Of a DNA stretch of 64,000 bases, positions 52,015 to 59,959 are shown one piece after another. Below the pieces are notes generated by a model. The model was given only the letters and a program-made list of their open reading frames with translations. It did no database searches and was not told the DNA's origin. Origin of the DNA: DASXKD01 sp963703605 (GTDB taxonomy: Bacteria > Actinomycetota > Actinomycetes > Streptosporangiales > Streptosporangiaceae); contig CAVPFC010000040.1 of NCBI GenBank assembly GCA_963703605.1, forward strand, positions 1 through 64,000. Direction: 5' to 3'. The position numbers and the translations under genes were made by a program. Every line of letters begins with the position of its first letter. Position 1 is the first letter of the stretch.

Positions 52015-53409
52015 ATGGAAGCTGTGAACGATCTTCCGCGCCGCGCGATTACCCGCACCGCAAAGCTGGCCACGCTGCCCGTCGGGCTGGCGGGCCGGAC
52101 CGCGCTGGGGTTCGGCAAGCGCATCGGGGGCAGGCCCGCGGAGCTGGTGGCGAACGAGATCCAGCAGCGGACGGCGGAGCAGGTTTTCCGCGTGCTCGGT
52201 GAGCTCAAGGGCGGGGCCATGAAGCTCGGCCAGGCCCTGTCGATCTTCGAGGCCGCGCTGCCTCCGGAGCTGGCCGGGCCGTACCGGGCCACCCTGACCA
52301 GGCTCCAGGAGTCCGCACCACCGCTGCCCAGCCGCACCGTGCACCAGGTGCTGGCCGAGGATCTCGGGCCGCAGTGGCGGGACCAGTTCACGGAGTTCGA
52401 CGACAAGCCCGCCGCCGCCGCGTCGATCGGCCAGGTCCACAAGGCCCGCTGGCACGACGGGCGCGCGGTGGCCGTGAAGATCCAGTACCCGGGCGCCGGG
52501 CGCGCGCTGCTCAACGACTTCACCCAGCTCAGCCGCGTTGCCCGGCTGTTCGCCGCGCTCATGCCCGGGCTGGAGATGAAGCCGCTGCTGGCCGAGCTGC
52601 GCTCCCGCATCGCCGAGGAACTCGACTACAACCTCGAGGCGCGGGCTCAGCAGGCGTTCGCCGACGCGTACGCGGGCGATCCCGACATCTCCGTGCCGAA
52701 CGTGGTGGCGGTCACCGATCACGTCCTGATCAGCGACTGGATGGACGGGACCCCGCTGTCGAAGATCATCAGCGATGGTTCCCAGGAGGAGCGGGACCGG
52801 GCCGGCCTGCTGTTCGTCCGGTTCCTGTTCTCGGGCCCGGCCCGGGCCGGGCTGCTCCACGCCGACCCTCATCCGGGCAACTTCCGCATGCTCCCCGACG
52901 GCCGGCTCGGCGTGCTGGATTTCGGCGCGGTGGACCGGCTGCCCGGCGGGATGCCCCCGTTCATCGGGCGCCTGCTCCGCATCGTGCACGAAGGAGACGA
53001 CCTGGCGCCGGTCGAGCAGGAACTGCGGGACCAGGGGTTCGTCCGGCCCGGTGTCAGCGTGGATATGGAGGCGCTGCGCGCGTTCCTGGCGCCCATGGCC
53101 GAACCATCGCGGGGCGAACGGTTCAGGTTCAGCCGTGACTGGCTCCGCGGCGAGGCAACACGGATGAGCGACCCGCGGTCAGCCGGCCTGAGCCGGCGGC
53201 TCAACCTGCCGCCGTCGTACCTGCTCATTCACCGGGTTTCCACGGCGGGCACCGGCGTGCTCTGCCAGCTCGAGTGCGAGGGGCCGTTCCGGGCGGAGGT
53301 GCTCCGGTGGATGCCGGGCTACCTGGACACCGACGGTACCGACGGCGAACCGGTGGGCACCGGCGACGGCCCCGACGGCCTCGTCCCGGACGCTCTCACC
53401 CCCCGCTAG
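52015..53409 (+). CDS. ABC1/AarF/UbiB-family kinase-like protein
   Basis: The 464-residue protein is an atypical kinase of the UbiB/ABC1 family: KGGAMKLGQALSIFEAALPP (KxGQ motif, 70-73), AAAASIGQVHKARWHDGRAV (Ala-rich nucleotide loop), VAVKIQYPGAGRALLNDF, AEELDYNLEARAQQAF, HADPHPGNFRML and GVLDFGAVDRL (metal-binding DFG). It corresponds to Rv3197, located next to whiB7. UbiB-type proteins act in quinone or lipid metabolism. GTG 52024 is an alternative start. The 290 bp before it (51722-52014) hold nothing I can identify. Confidence 0.92.
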   Translation: MEAVNDLPRRAITRTAKLATLPVGLAGRTALGFGKRIGGRPAELVANEIQQRTAEQVFRVLGELKGGAMKLGQALSIFEAALPPELAGPYRATLTRLQESAPPLPSRTVHQVLAEDLGPQWRDQFTEFDDKPAAAASIGQVHKARWHDGRAVAVKIQYPGAGRALLNDFTQLSRVARLFAALMPGLEMKPLLAELRSRIAEELDYNLEARAQQAFADAYAGDPDISVPNVVAVTDHVLISDWMDGTPLSKIISDGSQEERDRAGLLFVRFLFSGPARAGLLHADPHPGNFRMLPDGRLGVLDFGAVDRLPGGMPPFIGRLLRIVHEGDDLAPVEQELRDQGFVRPGVSVDMEALRAFLAPMAEPSRGERFRFSRDWLRGEATRMSDPRSAGLSRRLNLPPSYLLIHRVSTAGTGVLCQLECEGPFRAEVLRWMPGYLDTDGTDGEPVGTGDGPDGLVPDALTPR

Positions 53410-53608
53410 CCACCGCCACCGACTTATCCTCATTTCCGCACTTCCGCACTTCCGCACGGACCAACCAGGACGAACCGGGCGCAGAACCGTGCGTTTGGTA
53501 TGAGAAGTCCTGTTGATCATGGAAGTACGGCCGGTGGGATAACCGGGTTTCTCATGATCACGACCGCGAGACCGGTGCCCATGTGCGGGCGGGGTGTGGG
53601 GTTACGCG

Positions 53609-53640
53609 GCGGAGCCGGGCCCCGCAGGGCCCGGCTCCGC
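53609..53640. terminator. Strong hairpin between convergent genes
   Basis: GCGGAGCCGGGCCC (53609-53622) and GGGCCCGGCTCCGC (53627-53640) are perfect complements around CGCA. It lies between the ABC1 gene (plus) and the small gene after whiB7 (minus) and probably stops transcription from both sides. The rest of the 280-bp gap shows only a short TTCCGCAC triplication near 53437. Confidence 0.75.
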
Positions 53641-53691
53641 TCGGGGTTTCCAGGCAGGCTCGGCGGAGGAGACCGGGGGCGATCACCCCGG

Positions 53692-53883
53692 TCAGGACCC
53701 GCCGTCGAGGTCCCCGCGTGCCTTCAAGACTTCGGACTGGGCATCGACCAGGCGCCGCTCCGCGCGCGCCACCCGGCGTGCCGCCTTCCGCAGCGCGACG
53801 ACATGCGACGCCTGACGGTGTTCGCGTGCCCGGGCCAGAAGGTCACGGTGGCGGTCCCTCGCTTGCCGGGTTTGGGCATACAT
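53692..53883 (-). CDS. Small helical basic protein downstream of whiB7
   Basis: The 63-residue product (MYAQTRQARDRHRDLLARA, REHRQASHVVALRKAARRV, ARAERRLVDAQSEVLKARG) is a single amphipathic, Arg-rich helical hairpin. GAGGAGG lies eight bases before ATG 53883, one of the strongest ribosome sites in the window. It is 58 bp after the whiB7 stop, on the same strand, and likely cotranscribed. Family and role are unknown; RNA or ribosome binding would suit its charge and the whiB7 context. Confidence 0.7.
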   Translation of the reverse strand: MYAQTRQARDRHRDLLARAREHRQASHVVALRKAARRVARAERRLVDAQSEVLKARGDLDGGS

Positions 53884-53941
53884 GACTTACCTCCTCTCGA
53901 TGTGTGACTGGCGGCTGGTCAGGGCCTGGGCAAGAGCAAGC

Positions 53942-54349
53942 TCAGGCCGCGACTTCGGTCTTGCGTGGGCGCCCCCGGGGCCGCTTGCGCGGCACGACCT
54001 CGCCGCGCAGGAACAGCTCTCCGCCCCATACTCCCCAGGGCTCCCGCCGCTGCAGGGCTCCGGCAAAGCACGCGAGCCGGATAGCGCACCCGCGGCACAT
54101 GGCCTTGGCCGTCTCGACGTCGGCGGGCAACTCGGCAAAGAACAGGTCGGGGTCATCCATACACGGCGTGTACGAGGCGCTGTACGCTCCTGGCTCCCCC
54201 ACGCCGTTCTGGCCGCTGCCGGCCGGAAGAGAAGCCGTCGCCGGCGCTGATCCAACCGGTTCCGCCTGCTGTCTCGACACCCGCAACGCGAGTTCTGCCT
54301 CGAACCCCGCCGCGCCCAGTTCGGCGGCGGTGGTGCCGGGCCAATACAT
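53942..54349 (-). CDS. whiB7: WhiB7-type iron-sulfur transcription factor
   Basis: ATG 54349 gives 135 residues with the four Fe-S cysteines C63 (YTPCMDDPDLFFAE), C85 and C88 (MCRGC) and C94 (RLACFAG), the WhiB beta-turn GVWGGE (106-111) and the AT-hook RPRGRPRK at the C-terminus, specific to WhiB7. It binds SigA and AT-rich DNA to switch on intrinsic antibiotic resistance genes. The N-terminal 55 residues are longer than in mycobacteria. GAGGGG precedes the start. The long leader (54350-54800) has an attenuator. It corresponds to Rv3197A by order. Confidence 0.93.
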   Translation of the reverse strand: MYWPGTTAAELGAAGFEAELALRVSRQQAEPVGSAPATASLPAGSGQNGVGEPGAYSASYTPCMDDPDLFFAELPADVETAKAMCRGCAIRLACFAGALQRREPWGVWGGELFLRGEVVPRKRPRGRPRKTEVAA

Positions 54350-54420
54350 GTCCGTCCCCTCTCGTCCTCGTCGTCTCTGCTCGTCGTGTGTTCCACTCGG
54401 CTGATACGGCGGCCCGGGCA

Positions 54421-54458
54421 TAATTAAGGCCGCGGACCCGGTTTCGGGTCCGCGGCCT
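54421..54458 (-). terminator. Attenuator-type terminator in the whiB7 leader
   Basis: On the minus strand a perfect 14-bp stem (AGGCCGCGGACCCG and complement, loop AAAC) is followed by TTAATTA. It lies about 70 nt before the whiB7 start. A second stem, CCGGTCT/AGACCGG (54471-54488), lies just 5' of it and contains the uORF stop codon. This is the layout of the transcription attenuator described for whiB7 in other actinobacteria. Confidence 0.82.
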
Positions 54459-54479
54459 AGGGGATCGAGGCCGGTCTTT

Positions 54480-54797
54480 CTAGACCGGATCCCAAGCCCT
54501 ATGCGGACCCGAGGAGGCGCCGCTGATAACGGCACCACGGGTCATGAACGGGTTCTGCTGGAGCGTCGTCCGCGGCCGCTTAACGGCCTTGACCTGGTAC
54601 GCCCCCTGGCGCGCAGGCGCGAAGCCGCTCCTGTCCTGGACGAGCTGAGCCGGCACGCCGCCGCACCGGTGGGTGCCAGCGGAACCGGGCAGAGCCAGGG
54701 CATGCGTGTCCGCCAGGACACAACCGTCATGGATGAGTTTGTTCATCTCCGTGGGCACCCCCTTCCGCGCAGCGTCATGGGCCCACTCATTGGACAT
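54480..54797 (-). CDS. Candidate leader ORF (uORF) of whiB7
   Basis: A frame from ATG 54797 (or 54746, MNKLIHDG) to a TAG at 54480-54482 fills the whiB7 leader. Its C-terminus is LQQNPFMTRGAVISGASS, then GPHRAWDPV. The predicted transcription start lies at about 54797, so the first ATG would be leaderless. Translation stalling here would change which hairpin forms next to the stop codon and so permit read-through into whiB7. The peptide itself need not be conserved. 105 codons is long for a uORF, so the 54746 start is plausible. Confidence 0.4.
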   Translation of the reverse strand: MSNEWAHDAARKGVPTEMNKLIHDGCVLADTHALALPGSAGTHRCGGVPAQLVQDRSGFAPARQGAYQVKAVKRPRTTLQQNPFMTRGAVISGASSGPHRAWDPV

Positions 54798-54803
54798 GGA
54801 TGA

Positions 54804-54841
54804 AGCCTATGAAGAGCGCCAGCGGCGGGGCAACTGATTTT
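54804..54841 (-). promoter_or_regulatory. whiB7: whiB7-type promoter with AT-rich WhiB7 box
   Basis: On the minus strand AAAAT (54841-54837) is followed by three bases and then TTGCCC (54833-54828), an 18-bp spacer and TAGGCT (54809-54804). WhiB7 is known to bind AT-rich DNA three base pairs upstream of a -35 element, and here the spacing is exact. This supports autoactivation of whiB7. Confidence 0.55.
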
Positions 54842-54855
54842 CCGCCACGTTTTTG

Positions 54856-55785
54856 TCACGCCTGGGGCGCGGATGAGGTGGGCGTTTCTCCCGGTGCGGA
54901 GGTGGCGTCCGCCGGCGCGGGGGCCTGCGGGATCCGGGTGCGGATGAGGCCTTCCTGCATCACCGACACGACCAGGGTGCCGTCCTGGGTGAACACCTGG
55001 CCCCGGGCCAGCCCGCGGGCGCCCCCGGTGGCGGGCGACTCCTGGGCGTAGAGCAGCCACCGGTCGGCCCGGAACGGCCGGTGGAACCACATGGCGTGAT
55101 CGAGGCTGGCCCCGGTGGTGTGCCCGTCCGCCCAGGACAGTCCGTGCCGGAGCAGCACCGAGTCCAGCAGCGTCATGTCCGAGGCGTAGGTCATGAGGCA
55201 CACGTGCAGCAGCGGGTCGTCGGGCAGGTCGCCGTCGGCACGCAGCCAGACCAGGTGGCGGTCGGTGCGCAGCGACGGGTCGAGGTAGGCCTCGTGCGAG
55301 AGCGGCCCGACGAAGCGCAACTCGATCGGCGTGTTGCGGAACGACTCGTGCGCGCGCACGCCGAACAGCTTCTCCAGCCGCTCTCCGGTCGGCGTGACGT
55401 CCTCGGGGGCGGGCGCCTCGGGCATCGGGGCACCGTACTCCGGCCCCGGCTCGGCATGATGAAACGACGCGGACAGCGTGAAGATGACCTTGCCGTGCTG
55501 GATCGCGGAGACCCGCCGGGTGGTGAAGGAACGCCCGTCCCGCACCCGGTCCACGATGTACACGATCGGCACCGCCGGGTCGCCGGGCCGGATGAAGTAC
55601 GCGTGCAGGGAGTGCACCGGCCGGTCCGCTGGCACCGTCCGCCCGGCGGCCACCAGCGCCTGCCCGGCCACCTGCCCACCGAAGACGCGCTGGCGGTGGT
55701 CGCTGGGACTGCGGCCGCGGAAGATGTCCAGCTCGATCTGCTCCAGGTCGAGCAGCGCAAGCAGCCTGCCCAGCGCCTCGCTCAC
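54856..55785 (-). CDS. tesB: Acyl-CoA thioesterase II
   Basis: GTG 55785 overlaps the helicase stop (GTGA) and has GGGAG six bases upstream, giving 309 residues. TesB double hot-dog landmarks: LEQIELDIFRGRSPSDHRQR, VFGGQVAGQALVAAGRTVPA, SLHAYFIRPGDPAVPIVYIV, VSAIQHGKVIFTLSASFH, LMTYASDMTLLDSVLLRHGL with the catalytic Asp, TTGASLDHAMWFHRPFRADR and LARGQVFTQDGTLVVSVMQE with Thr and Gln sites. It hydrolyses acyl-CoA to free acid and CoA. It is translationally coupled to the helicase. The Ala/Pro tail is non-conserved. Confidence 0.92.
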   Translation of the reverse strand: MSEALGRLLALLDLEQIELDIFRGRSPSDHRQRVFGGQVAGQALVAAGRTVPADRPVHSLHAYFIRPGDPAVPIVYIVDRVRDGRSFTTRRVSAIQHGKVIFTLSASFHHAEPGPEYGAPMPEAPAPEDVTPTGERLEKLFGVRAHESFRNTPIELRFVGPLSHEAYLDPSLRTDRHLVWLRADGDLPDDPLLHVCLMTYASDMTLLDSVLLRHGLSWADGHTTGASLDHAMWFHRPFRADRWLLYAQESPATGGARGLARGQVFTQDGTLVVSVMQEGLIRTRIPQAPAPADATSAPGETPTSSAPQA

Positions 55786-57629
55786 CGGTAGCTCCCTGGC
55801 TCGGCGCCGGAAGCCCGGCGCGGCGTCGTGGCCCCCCGGCTCCGCCACGGCGCGGCGGCACGCCGCGCCGGCCGCATGCTATCGAGGAACCTGGACGGAG
55901 TGCGATTCCGGCGGCCCCCCGGCGCCCGGGCCAGCGGCCACGACAGCAGCACCTGCTGCCGGGCCCGGGTCACCCCGACGTAGAGCAGCCGCCGCTCCTC
56001 GGCCACCGCGTCGGCGGTCTCCGCGTGGATGATCGGCAGGTTCCCCTCGGTGAGGCCGGGCAGGAAGACCACGTCCCACTCCAGCCCCTTCGCCGCGTGC
56101 AGCGAGGCGACCGTGACCCCCTCCACCTGCGGAGCGTGCTCGACGGCGGCCCGGCGGGCCAGTTCGGCCGCGACGTCGGCCAGCGTGGCACCCGGGGTGG
56201 CGGCGCAGACGTCCTCGGCGAGCTGGGCGAGCGCGGCGAGCGACTCCCATTTGTCCCGGGCCGCGCCCCGGCCGGCCGGCGGTTCGGCGGTGAGCCCGAG
56301 ACCCGACAGCACATCCCGGACCTCGGCGACCGCACCGGGGCCCCCCGCAACGGCCGCGCCGCCCGGACCGGCATCGGGCGCCTCGTCCGCCCCGGCGGCC
56401 CGGGCGCTCCGCGCGGCGACCCGCAGCAGGCCCGTCGCCTGGCGCACCTCGGGCCGGTCGAAGAACCGCTCGGCCCCGCGCACCTGGCTCGGCACCCCGG
56501 CCTCGGCCAGCGCGCGCTCGAACCGCTCGGTCTGGGCGTTGATCCGGACCAGCACGGCCATCTCCCGCGGCGGCGTGCCCGCCGCGACGCACGCCCGGGC
56601 CCGGGCGGCGACCGCCGCGGCCTCGGCGATCTCGTCGTCGTGCTCGGTGAACTCCGCGGGCGGGCCGCTCTCGCGCTGCGCCTCCAGGGCCGGCCCCGCG
56701 GTCTGCTCCGTCAGCCGGTTCGCGCAGGCGACCACCTCCGGGGTGGACCGGTAGTTGCGCACCAGCCGCAGCACCCGCGCGTGCGGGTACTCGGCGGCAA
56801 ACCCGGTCAGGTACGCCGACGTGGCGCCGGTGAACGAGTAGATCGTCTGCCGCGGGTCACCCACCACGCACACGTCGTCGCGGTCGCCGAGCCAGGCGTC
56901 GAGCAGCAGCTTCTGGAGCGGGTTCACGTCCTGGTACTCGTCCACCACGAAGTAGCGGTAGCGGTCCCGCACCTGCGCGCCCGCCACGCGGTGCTCGGCC
57001 AGGATCGCGGCGGTCAGCTCGAGGACCGACTCGAAGTCGATCAGGTGCCGGTCCCGGCGCAGCTCCTCGTAACCGGCGAACAGCCGCCCCGTCAGCTCCG
57101 CCGAGAAGGGGGGCGTCCGGCCGTGCTTGGCCGCCGCCTCGGCGTACTCGTCGGGCCGGACCTGGACGACCTTCGCCCACTCGATCTCGGCGGCCAGGTC
57201 GCGCAGCTCCGGGCCGCTCGCCCGCACGCGCAGCCCCCTGGCCACCTCCGCCAGCACCCGGGCCTTCGTGTCGAGCACGGCCGGCGGCCGGCCGCCCACC
57301 GTGGCCGGCCAGAAGTGGACGAGCTGGCGCAGCGCCGCCGCGTGGAACGTCCGGGCCACCACCCGCTCCATCCCATCGCCCCCGGCGCCGCCGAGCAGGC
57401 GCAGCCGGCCACGCAACTCCCCCGCCGCACGGGTGGTGAACGTGACCGCGAGCACATGCCCGGGATTGACCACGCCGGTCCGGACGCCGTAGGCGATCCG
57501 GTGCGCGATCGCGCGGGTCTTGCCGGTGCCCGCGCCCGCCACGACGCAGACCGGGCCCCGGGTGGCCAGCGCCACCTCGCGCTGCTCGGGGTCAAGCGCC
57601 TCAAGCACCGCCTCGGGCCCCTCTGGCAC
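55782..57629 (-). CDS. uvrD2: UvrD/PcrA-type SF1 DNA helicase (UvrD2-like)
   Basis: GTG 57629 with GGAGGAGG six bases upstream gives 615 residues. SF1A motifs: CVVAGAGTGKTRAIAHRI (Walker A), VTFTTRAAGELRGRL, FVVDEYQDVNPLQK (Walker B), VGDPRQTIYSFTGATSAY, LVRNYRSTPEVV, VASLHAAKGLEWDVVFLPGL and LLYVGVTRARQQVLLSW. By position it equals Rv3198c (UvrD2). The C-terminal HRDC domain of mycobacterial UvrD2 is absent; the chain ends in a basic tail. The frame stays open to 57770, overlapping the divergent mycoredoxin start, but the strong SD supports 57629. Confidence 0.92.
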   Translation of the reverse strand: MPEGPEAVLEALDPEQREVALATRGPVCVVAGAGTGKTRAIAHRIAYGVRTGVVNPGHVLAVTFTTRAAGELRGRLRLLGGAGGDGMERVVARTFHAAALRQLVHFWPATVGGRPPAVLDTKARVLAEVARGLRVRASGPELRDLAAEIEWAKVVQVRPDEYAEAAAKHGRTPPFSAELTGRLFAGYEELRRDRHLIDFESVLELTAAILAEHRVAGAQVRDRYRYFVVDEYQDVNPLQKLLLDAWLGDRDDVCVVGDPRQTIYSFTGATSAYLTGFAAEYPHARVLRLVRNYRSTPEVVACANRLTEQTAGPALEAQRESGPPAEFTEHDDEIAEAAAVAARARACVAAGTPPREMAVLVRINAQTERFERALAEAGVPSQVRGAERFFDRPEVRQATGLLRVAARSARAAGADEAPDAGPGGAAVAGGPGAVAEVRDVLSGLGLTAEPPAGRGAARDKWESLAALAQLAEDVCAATPGATLADVAAELARRAAVEHAPQVEGVTVASLHAAKGLEWDVVFLPGLTEGNLPIIHAETADAVAEERRLLYVGVTRARQQVLLSWPLARAPGGRRNRTPSRFLDSMRPARRAAAPWRSRGATTPRRASGAEPGSYR

Positions 57630-57763
57630 CACGCGCCTCCTCCGCCTCGCACCGGTTTCCGCATGTTCATCCTTGCGTACTGGTGAGACACGACGCGGGA
57701 AGCCGGCGAACCGGCCCGGTGTTGCATCTCCCGAACTACTCTGGGACGGACGAGGAGACGCGG

Positions 57764-58021
57764 GTGTCACAGCAGGTAACGATGTACTGCACGCCGTGGT
57801 GCGGTTTTTGCAAACGGCTCAAGGCCCAGCTCGCGCGGGAGGGAATCGAGGTAGCCGAGGTCGACATCGAGCGGGACCCCGCCGCGGCGGACTACGTGAT
57901 GTCCGTGAACGGCGGAATGCAGATGGTCCCGACGGTTGTGTTCCCTGACGGGACGGCCCTGACGAATCCGTCGGCCGCTCAGGTACGGGACCGGCTGGCT
58001 ACTCTCGCGATAGGACAATGA
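57764..58021 (+). CDS. mrx1: Mycoredoxin / glutaredoxin-like protein
   Basis: GTG 57764 behind GAGGAG gives 85 residues with a glutaredoxin fold: VTMYCTPWCGFCKRLKAQLA (CGFC, Cys13-Cys16), EVDIERDPAAADYVMSVNGG and the cis-Pro motif MVPTVVFPDGTALTNPS. Mycoredoxins reduce mycothiol mixed disulfides. By position it matches Rv3198A. It is divergent from uvrD2 and overlaps the next gene by four bases (ATGA). Confidence 0.9.
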   Translation: MSQQVTMYCTPWCGFCKRLKAQLAREGIEVAEVDIERDPAAADYVMSVNGGMQMVPTVVFPDGTALTNPSAAQVRDRLATLAIGQ

Positions 58022-58797
58022 CAAGCAAAAGCAACAGAACGCCCGAAGGGGGAGGCGCCCACCGTCGCCCGCGCAGAGCGGCTGCGGAGGACCGTGCCGC
58101 CCCTGCGGGCGGCCGCGACGGAGGCGGCCGGCCGATGCCGTCCCGCTGGCCCGACGCCGAGCCGGCCGAGAACGGTGCCGCGCACAGCCCCGCCGCGCCC
58201 CGGCGGCGGACCCGGTCCGCGGCGGCAGATGGGCGCCAGGAACGGCGCGAGCCGGACCGGGCCGACCTGCCGGTGCTGCCCCCGAGCGGGGTTACCGGCT
58301 GGCCATCGGGCGACGAGCCGGTCGCCCGGCGCACCGCGACCGGCTGGCGGGTGGGCGACGAGGAGGTCTCCGACCTCACCAGCGCCATGGTCCTCGCCGA
58401 CCTGCTCGCGGCCGACCTGCCCACCGAGTCGATGCCGACGCTGGCCCCGCAGGCGGACGCGACAGCGGCCCGGGACGGCGCGGCGGCGGCCGGCGAGCCG
58501 GTCGATCCGGAGCGGCTCCAGGTGACCGTGGCCCAGCTCGAGCACGCGCTGTCCGCACGGGTCCGGGTCGAGCAGGCCATCGGCGTTCTCGCCGAACGGC
58601 ACCGCCTCCGCCCCCGGCAGGCCTTCGAGTTGCTCAGGTCCGTGGCCCGGGCGAGCGGGCGGCGGGTCATGGAGGTGGCGACCGAGGTGGTGGACAGCGC
58701 GACCAATCCGCTGCTGCGCATCCCCGAGGAACTCGCCAAGCCGCCGGTAGCCCGCCGCCGCGGACGGATCCACCGGCACGCCCCCGAAAACAGCTGA
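58018..58797 (+). CDS. ANTAR-domain protein with disordered N-terminus
   Basis: The 259-residue protein has a long Arg/Ala/Pro-rich N-terminus (about 1-160) and a C-terminal ANTAR domain: LEHALSARVRVEQAIGVLAE, RHRLRPRQAFELLRSVARAS and GRRVMEVATEVVDS. ANTAR domains bind paired RNA hexaloop hairpins to stop termination. No receiver or PAS/GAF sensor domain is visible, though a short strand-rich element (RRTATGWRVGDEEVSDLTSA) lies in the middle. The start overlaps the mycoredoxin stop, so the two are cotranscribed. Confidence 0.8.
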   Translation: MTSKSNRTPEGGGAHRRPRRAAAEDRAAPAGGRDGGGRPMPSRWPDAEPAENGAAHSPAAPRRRTRSAAADGRQERREPDRADLPVLPPSGVTGWPSGDEPVARRTATGWRVGDEEVSDLTSAMVLADLLAADLPTESMPTLAPQADATAARDGAAAAGEPVDPERLQVTVAQLEHALSARVRVEQAIGVLAERHRLRPRQAFELLRSVARASGRRVMEVATEVVDSATNPLLRIPEELAKPPVARRRGRIHRHAPENS

Positions 58798-59028
58798 GAC
58801 CGGTCGCCGGGGCTGGCCAAAAGATGACTTGTACCAGGGATAGCTAACGCAGCCAGGCTGACCTGGCATCGGGGCTGGCGCCCCAACGCAAGCGGGTCGA
58901 TCGCGTGCGCAGGCAACCCGAATACCTGGTCCCGACTTTCGCCGGCGAAAGTCGGGATGTGGCACCGGGGTCGGTGTGGTGTCGGATGCGCACGGTTGTC
59001 AACGCATTACTGTGGGTAACAACCCTCC

Positions 59029-59853
59029 GTGAGCGAGCAGCACCACGCCGGGGAGCCCTTGGGCCGCCTGTTCATTATTGGCGGGGGCGAGGACCGGTGC
59101 TGCGGTGCCGGGGTCCTGGAGAAGTTCGTGGAACTCGCGGGCGGGGACCGGGCCAGGATCGCGCTGGTGACCACGGCCACCGGCATCCCCGACGAGGTGC
59201 ACGCCGAGTACGAGCAGGTGTTCCGCAAGCTCGGCGTGGACGACACCAGGGAGCTGCGGCTGCACGGCCGGGCCGACGCCGACGGTGACCTCGCCGAGGC
59301 CGTGCTGCGGCAGGCCACCGGGGTGTTCTTCAGCGGCGGCGACCAGTCCCGGATCCGCGCGCTCGTCGGATCGCGCACCAACGAGGTGCTGGCCGAGCGG
59401 CTCGGCCACGGCCTCGTGGTCGCGGGGACAAGCGCGGGCGCGACCGCGCTGGGCCGCACCATGATCCTCGGCGGTGAGGGGCCGGAGGTCGCCGCGGCCA
59501 CCGTGCGGACGGCGCCGGGCCTGGGGCTGCTCGACGGGGTGCTCATCGACATGCATTTCGGCGAGCGGGAGCGGCTGCCCAGGCTGCTGAGCGCCGTGGC
59601 GCTCGCCCCCGATCACATCGGCGTGGGCATCGACGAGAACACCGCCGTCCTCGTCGAGGCCGGCCGGTTCGAGGTGCTCGGGTCGGGGGTGGCGACGGTC
59701 GTGGACCCGGAGCGGTCGACCGTGGTGCACCCGGCCGGGGACTACGACCCGATCACGCTGTTCGGCGTGCGGCTGCACCTGATGCCCGCCGGGTGCGTTT
59801 TCGACCTCGCCAGCCGGTCGCCGTCGATCGGCCCCGCGCACACCCGGTACTGA
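59029..59853 (+). CDS. cphB: Cyanophycinase
   Basis: The 274-residue S51-type peptidase cleaves cyanophycin to beta-Asp-Arg dipeptides. Motifs are LGRLFIIGGGEDRCCGAGVL, RIALVTTATGIPDEVHAEYE, TGVFFSGGDQSRIRAL, nucleophile Ser135 in VAGTSAGATALGRTM, LIDMHFGERERLPRLL with the His and GVGIDENTAVLVE with the Glu. GTG 59029 is chosen; no strong SD is visible. It lies about 105 bp before cphA in the same direction, so synthesis and breakdown of the storage polymer are encoded together. Confidence 0.92.
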   Translation: MSEQHHAGEPLGRLFIIGGGEDRCCGAGVLEKFVELAGGDRARIALVTTATGIPDEVHAEYEQVFRKLGVDDTRELRLHGRADADGDLAEAVLRQATGVFFSGGDQSRIRALVGSRTNEVLAERLGHGLVVAGTSAGATALGRTMILGGEGPEVAAATVRTAPGLGLLDGVLIDMHFGERERLPRLLSAVALAPDHIGVGIDENTAVLVEAGRFEVLGSGVATVVDPERSTVVHPAGDYDPITLFGVRLHLMPAGCVFDLASRSPSIGPAHTRY

Positions 59854-59959
59854 CCGGCCACGCAGAACGGCCCAGCACAGGGCGATGCAGTACAGCACGG
59901 CTCAGCACAGCACGGTTCAGACAACAGTTCCTTCGCAGCGATCACGCCAGGGGGCAGAC

